A stretch of 64,000 bases of DNA from Pyrenopolyporus hunteri (taxonomy: Eukaryota; Ascomycota; Sordariomycetes; Xylariales; Hypoxylaceae). The stretch lies in contig CADCXC010000037.1 of the NCBI GenBank assembly GCA_902806595.1, positions 2,294,001-2,358,000 of the forward strand. Reading direction: 5' to 3'. Below the pieces are notes generated by a model. That model saw nothing but the letters and a program-made list of their open reading frames with translations, ran no database searches and was not told the DNA's origin. Both the position numbers and the translations under genes were made by a program. This document shows positions 59,511 to 64,000 of this stretch, piece by piece. Position 1 is the stretch's first letter. The number at the start of each line of letters is the position of its first letter.

Positions 59511-60308
59511 GATCCAAGAATCACAGATCCTATTGCCGTGCCTCAAAATACAGAAATTGTCAACCGGAACCACCAAGCTCTACTCAATGCCCCCTCCAAG
59601 TATATGCACCATCGATGACCTTGAAATGCGAGACCATACAAAAGCTAAACTTTTCTTCGGGAGCTATCCCGGCTCTACTCACATGTCATCCATGTGAAGA
59701 AGCATTTCACCACTCCGAGATTAACTACCACTTCTTAAGAGTACATGATTAGTGACCCCCGTGAGCGTAGTTGCGCGTGAAGCGTTGGGCGAGACTCCTC
59801 ACTGGATTCTCATCGAACGGATTACAAGTCCACCCCGGCAAGCACCGAACCTCACGTCCAATGTTATACATACCCGTGGGTAGGTTGATTTAGACATCCA
59901 TTCGCTACCTCGACGTTCAAAATTGTCCTATGCCAATGAAATATAGTAGGTTAATTTTTTTTTTTTTGGTTTCGTCCGTCGCAGCCACCGGACTATCCCG
60001 GATAACATCCAAAGTAGGCCATACTTTTTGGTATTTTAAACGAGAAACTGAAATATCCGGGGGATAAGTATACCGATGCATCGAAATGGAAAGTTTGTAT
60101 GAAGAATGAAGGGAAATTCATGAGATGCGTGATCAATGTGGCGTATAAAAGAGGCCGTAGCGTGTCGTCTTGCCGATGAATCCTGAGAGATTCGTGTATT
60201 CCGCATCAATCGCTCTATGCTAAAATCAAAAGGCCGCCGTGGGTGGTATAATGCGCGACAACGCTTCCTATGATACAGGTCGGATAACCAATAACCTAGA
60301 ATTCAAAA
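59511..60308. other. Convergent 3' interval
   Basis: 798 bp between the DUF3245 gene and the SFL1-like gene stop codons, with a T12 run near 59956. No gene seen. Confidence 0.6.
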
Positions 60309-62276
60309 TCATTGCATCCTCTTTCGTTTTCGATGGTCCTCGTCCCCTCTGAGGTCGTCTTCTTCGTCCCTCTCTACCGTGTCGGTAGGATTCAGAATAT
60401 GCGCCATGCTTCCCCTTCTGGTCGGAGGCGCGGACATGTCTTTAATCGAGAGGGTCTTGTTTTCTCGATTAGCCGAGTTCCAGGACCAATTGTTCAAACT
60501 TTCCAAGCCGTTCCCGATCCCGCCGTTTGAAAAAGGGGCGGGCGGAGTGGCGGGTCGTGAAAGTGAGTAATGAGGCGGAGGCTCGCGGATCCGCTGCTCG
60601 TCTTGGGCCCCCCGGCTAGGTGATGACGGCCAGTGAGACGAAGGCGGGCCAGAGGAGACGTACGGCGGCGGATTGGCTTGCCATCCGTGAGCGCGAATAT
60701 CAGCTGAGGTGTGTCGCCTAGACAGACCGCTCGGTGGTGGCTCAACGGTAGCAAGCGGGTGAGGCCCAGGAGGCGGCGGCGGTGCTTGAGCTCTAAGAGG
60801 GGAAGGTGATGACTGTGTGGTGCTTCCGCTGATAGAACCATGCGATCGGCGTGAGCTTATCGAGAGGCCAGAAGGTACTGGTGGTCGGTAGAAGTTTGCT
60901 CCGCGGGACTGATGTACTCCCAGCCTTCGTTGATCATCTTGAGCCAGCTGTCGAGGGGATACCGGCGGGTTATCAATATTCGCAAAAAGCTGACGGCTAT
61001 TTGGGAAAGGTGGTTCATGGGGTTCGTCAACGGACCGAACGAAGTCGGCGTGACGCTGAATTTCTCCTTGGAGTGCAAGGACTACAACCGTATTAGGTCA
61101 TCGAACTATTTTGCCATCCACCAATGCGAAAAAAAAAAAAAAAAAAAAAATCAATAACTTACCATCTCTGTGCACAGGGTTGTCTGGAGGAACTAGGCTC
61201 AAAACCGTTCGGGATAATTCCTGATTCAACTGAAGCACACGACTCATAGCGTCGGCCATTGCTTGCTGCCTTACGATCATGTAATGAAGATTCTCGTCGC
61301 TGCGTTGCAACCTAGACGTAACCTCATACAAAGTATGCTCAATGCTCGCGAGCCTTGGGTCGGATCCATCATGGATGGGCGGCATGGGTTCCGCAGGAGT
61401 CCCGGGCTGGGATGGAGTTGGCTTCTGATTATTGTATTCTCGGTGGACCAATGCGTGACGAGACGCTCGTCGCTTAATCTCGCGTAACCCAACCAGGTCA
61501 CCTTTTTTGAAGTTTCCATTACCGTGTTTGAATTCCCACAACGCAGTCTCTGGTGACCCAGTGTGAAATACGTCGCTTACTATAATGTTCGCTTCGTCAG
61601 CCTGTCGAGGCTCCCATCCGAAGGCTCATAATTCGAAGCTTACCTTTGTGAAAGCCGTACATATTAAGTTGGCGAACGAAAGAAGATATGTTAGTGTGTT
61701 TGAAGTATTGGCTGCCACCCGGTTAGTCTCATTGGTTGACCGCACGGGACTAGGAGACGTACGCAAGGACTTTAGAAAAATCGTGCGAAGGTGACATAAC
61801 GAAACTCTCAGCAGAGCTAGACCAGCTGATCAAATGTTGGATATTTGGGTCTTCCAACATGCTACGACACGGTTAGCGGTTACGCGACCATCTCCCAAAT
61901 ACCGGAACCGCACGCACTTATAGAGCTTATGGATAAATGCAGTTTGTACTATCTTCGGCTGGTGAACAGCAGCAGCAGCAGGCGCGGGCATTGTAGTCGA
62001 AGTAGAGTTCGAATTCAGCTCTCCGGATAGGGCCGGGTGCTGACGGTCGTTAGAGTCGCTACCGTCTCCGTCGGAGCTCTTCCTAGCACTCTGCGGGGCC
62101 GACGAGTTGGTAGGTGTGGTGATCTCCATGGGGTCGCCCGACGGCGAAGGGGCCGACATCTTTATGGTTGGCATCGGTGTAGTTGCGGTAATAATTGGAA
62201 CGGTGCGTGCGCCCATGCTCTCGTCAGCCTTGTTGCCGGTTAAGTGTCGCGGCAGACTCTCAGTCGCAACGTCCAT
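60309..62276 (-). CDS. HSF-type transcription factor, Sfl1-like
   Basis: Exons 62276..61918, 61861..61763, 61711..61644, 61579..61163 and 61081..60309 encode 571 residues; all introns are GT-AG and every phase agrees. The heat-shock-factor DNA-binding domain (about 110-210) is complete across four exons: [60 protein letters not shown] and [20 protein letters not shown]. It ends [14 protein letters not shown], a form typical of Sfl1 rather than Hsf1. A heptad-rich coiled coil follows ([20 protein letters not shown]). The C terminus is Pro/Ser-rich with a basic end (DHRKRKRMQ). Yeast Sfl1 represses flocculation genes; in filamentous fungi it is tied to development and stress, so the target genes here are inference. 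Intron 4 holds a run of about 20 T. Confidence 0.92.
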
Positions 62277-62831
62277 CTGGTCTAGAAAAGAAAAGGAACG
62301 GGACGAGTTAGCAGGGCCAGAATCAAGACGGAGTCGAGACAGATGACAAAGAGGGACACAAGACTCCGCGGCGGGGAAGAGGGCCGGATTTCTAGAAAGT
62401 ACGGAACGACGAACCGCATCGCTTCTATTTCATAATTTTGTACGGTTTAGGGGTTTTCTAGGGGTCCTCGTATCCAGCCTTTGCCCGTGGTTTGAGGTGT
62501 CGCCGTTGGCCTCCGAGCATCTGACATGGGGTCCCTTCGACTAAATCGTCGCGGGAGTCAGCCTTGCAGGTTGAAGAATTTGGCTGGCTCGCCTCCCGCC
62601 GATGTTATTTCTGTCGATGGTGGGGGTTTGAGGAGGGCGACACAGGAGGTTGATTGATGTAGCCTCGGACGATTTAGTGCTGCGGCCAAGACTACAAAGG
62701 GGAGTAAGCGTTGGGGCCGGCGAGGAGTAGAAGAAGCTATTCTCCGTCCGTTCGAATGCCCAGCGGTCCGATATATGTGGATCACGAAAGAAAGGTAAGA
62801 TATCTTAGAGTTGCTAACGTGCGAGCGTGCG

Positions 62832-62860
62832 ATGTATGTATGTATGTATGTATGTATGTA
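62832..62860. repeat. (ATGT)7 tetranucleotide microsatellite
   Basis: Seven ATGT units followed by AGGTAGGT, grading into the TAGGTA motif. Confidence 0.9.
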
Positions 62861-63255
62861 GGTAGGTATGTAGATATGGAGTATGGACGTATGCGTGTCT
62901 GGTGTGTGTCTATGGATGGATGTAATGTATGGATGTGATGTATGGAGGTATGGATTGGACGCACGGGGTGTATTCGACGTAGATACGTATATTCGAGAGA
63001 CAGTAGGGTGGCTCGGGTCGTATGTACGCAGTTGCAAATGGAAGGTAAGTGTGGCCCCCCAGTTAGCTGTGGTCCTTTGGCGACCTCGGGAACAGGGACT
63101 GGCTGATGTACATATTCGATGTACCCGTTGTATATACAAGGTCCAGCCCAGACCCGGCGGCGATTATGTACCTAATCCTGGGCGTCTGGTCCGTGTCGAG
63201 CTTGCAATTCGGGGGAGGGGACGGGATATGCTAAGCTTGCTTAAGATAGTATAAG

Positions 63256-63360
63256 TAGGTGTATATGAAGTACCTACCTAGGTACATTAAGGAGTAAACG
63301 TATAGAGAGATACCTAGGTACACGGTACATAGGTACCTAGGTATATACCCGAGTACCTAC
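63256..63360. repeat. TACCTAGGTA palindrome cluster
   Basis: Several units: GTACCTACCTAGGTACAT, GATACCTAGGTACACGG, CATAGGTACCTAGGTATA and GAGTACCTACC. Largest cluster of the family in the window. Confidence 0.85.
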
Positions 63361-63791
63361 CATGCTCCTATGTAACACGCCCCATACATAGAATTGATGC
63401 GAGCAGACAGCATCGAAGCTGCTAGCAATCAGACAAGGAAGGATCGGGAGTTTCAACGGAACGACCTGGGATTACCTAAAGTGAGCCCTAGTGTGGTTTG
63501 CCAAGAAAATACATATAAGTTGATATGTTGTACAATGCAGAATGTAAAATACAACTCACCAATGGCAAGTTAGCAGGCGCTGACACAAAGATGCGCATTC
63601 CACAGCCCTTTTTTTTTCTTCCTAGTCACATGTACTTGAGCTTGGTTAAGCTACATGTATGTAGGGTAATTATAGAAGACTTCATGTATGTAAGAGATGA
63701 ATGGCTTCGGGATATGGATGGATATGTAACAAGAACGCCTCGCCCCCAGTTAGGGACGTAGAAGATATCATGTATTGTATTACATACAATA

Positions 63792-63834
63792 CGTAGGTAC
63801 CTAGGTATGTAGGTACTTCAATACCTACATGTAG
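63792..63834. repeat. TACCTAGGTA palindrome cluster
   Basis: CGTAGGTACCTAGGTATGTA then GGTACTTCAATACCTACATG; dispersed motif family. Confidence 0.8.
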
Positions 63835-64000
63835 GCACAGTATCTCTAACGGATTGATTTACGTAGTGGAGATACCTAAGATACTTATGTAGGTCGATAT
63901 GTATGGTTGGACGACTCCTCTATGTACGCCGTGGAAGAGAGGACCATGTCGTGCCCTGGTTCCGCTTTAGGGGTATTGCTGGATCCAGGATCCTTCAATT

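Larger units (their letters stand above)
62277..64000. other. Repeat-rich intergenic right end
   Basis: 1.7 kb without a supported gene. Holds an (ATGT)7 microsatellite (62832-62860), TACCTAGGTA clusters (63256-63360 and 63792-63834), and a perfect 9-bp inverted repeat with a 3-nt loop (63772-63792). Minus-strand frames at 62558-63139 are low complexity. Confidence 0.55.

Noticed and set aside
62558..63139. 193-residue minus-strand frame at the right end
   Set aside because: Much of it is the translated (ATGT)n microsatellite.

Overview
The window is nuclear DNA of a filamentous ascomycete, most likely a Sordariomycete. Genes carry short (about 50-160 nt) introns with GT...CTAAC...AG signals. 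Coding exons are GC-rich and the intergenic DNA is AT-rich. The protein set (GEP3/MTG3, GET2, YPI1, TRAPPC13, Snu66, an Sfl1-type HSF factor, GH15-CBM20 glucoamylase, DUF3712, DUF3245) is typical of Pezizomycotina. No prokaryotic, viral or secondary-metabolite cluster features were seen. The class-level assignment rests on family recognition, not on a search.

Layout. 1-0.7 kb: 5' part of an unrecognised regulator-like gene leaving the left edge (-). 0.7-4.3 kb: gene-free. 4.3-6.1 kb: TMEM135-like membrane protein with two GC-AG introns (+). 7.0-10.8 kb: divergent pair GET2 (-) and GEP3/MTG3 (+). 12.3-13.1 kb: YPI1 (+), convergent with a large DENN-domain gene (14.5-18.1 kb, -). 18.1-24.0 kb: about 6 kb with no convincing gene. 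24.0-25.3 kb: TRAPPC13 (-). 25.8-27.9 kb: nine-exon KH-domain RNA-binding protein (-). 28.2-28.5 kb: a 271-bp MITE with 35-bp perfect inverted repeats and 7-bp target duplications. 28.8-31.4 kb: ILV6 (+) convergent with ornithine carbamoyltransferase (-). 32.2-35.0 kb: DUF3712 membrane protein (+). 35.8-41.3 kb: two small ORFs, an F-box-like gene, tRNA-Glu(UUC) and an intron-containing tRNA-Tyr(GUA). 42.0-43.9 kb: Snu66 (-). 46.3-48.4 kb: secreted glucoamylase (+). 48.6-51.3 kb: nicotinamide riboside kinase and fructosamine-3-kinase-like genes (both -). 52.2-56.0 kb: two small unrecognised proteins. 56.5-58.0 kb: succinyl-CoA ligase beta (-). 58.7-59.5 kb: DUF3245 protein (+). 60.3-62.3 kb: Sfl1-like HSF-type factor (-). 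The last 1.7 kb is repeat-rich and gene-free.

How the genes relate. These are mainly scattered housekeeping genes. Several products act in mitochondria (GEP3, ILV6, OTC, LSC2). ILV6 and OTC are convergent amino-acid biosynthesis genes, and each has a perfect TGAGTCA (Gcn4/CPC1-type) site upstream. The same motif precedes the NRK gene and one small unknown ORF.

The most distinctive non-genic signal is a dispersed family of TACCTAGGTA palindrome clusters found in almost every intergenic interval and not in the coding exons inspected. Other points for follow-up are the two GC-AG introns in one gene, the MITE in the ILV6 promoter interval, an unsolved exon 1/2 junction in the DUF3712 gene, and several small unrecognised proteins. 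No clearly new multi-gene system was found.
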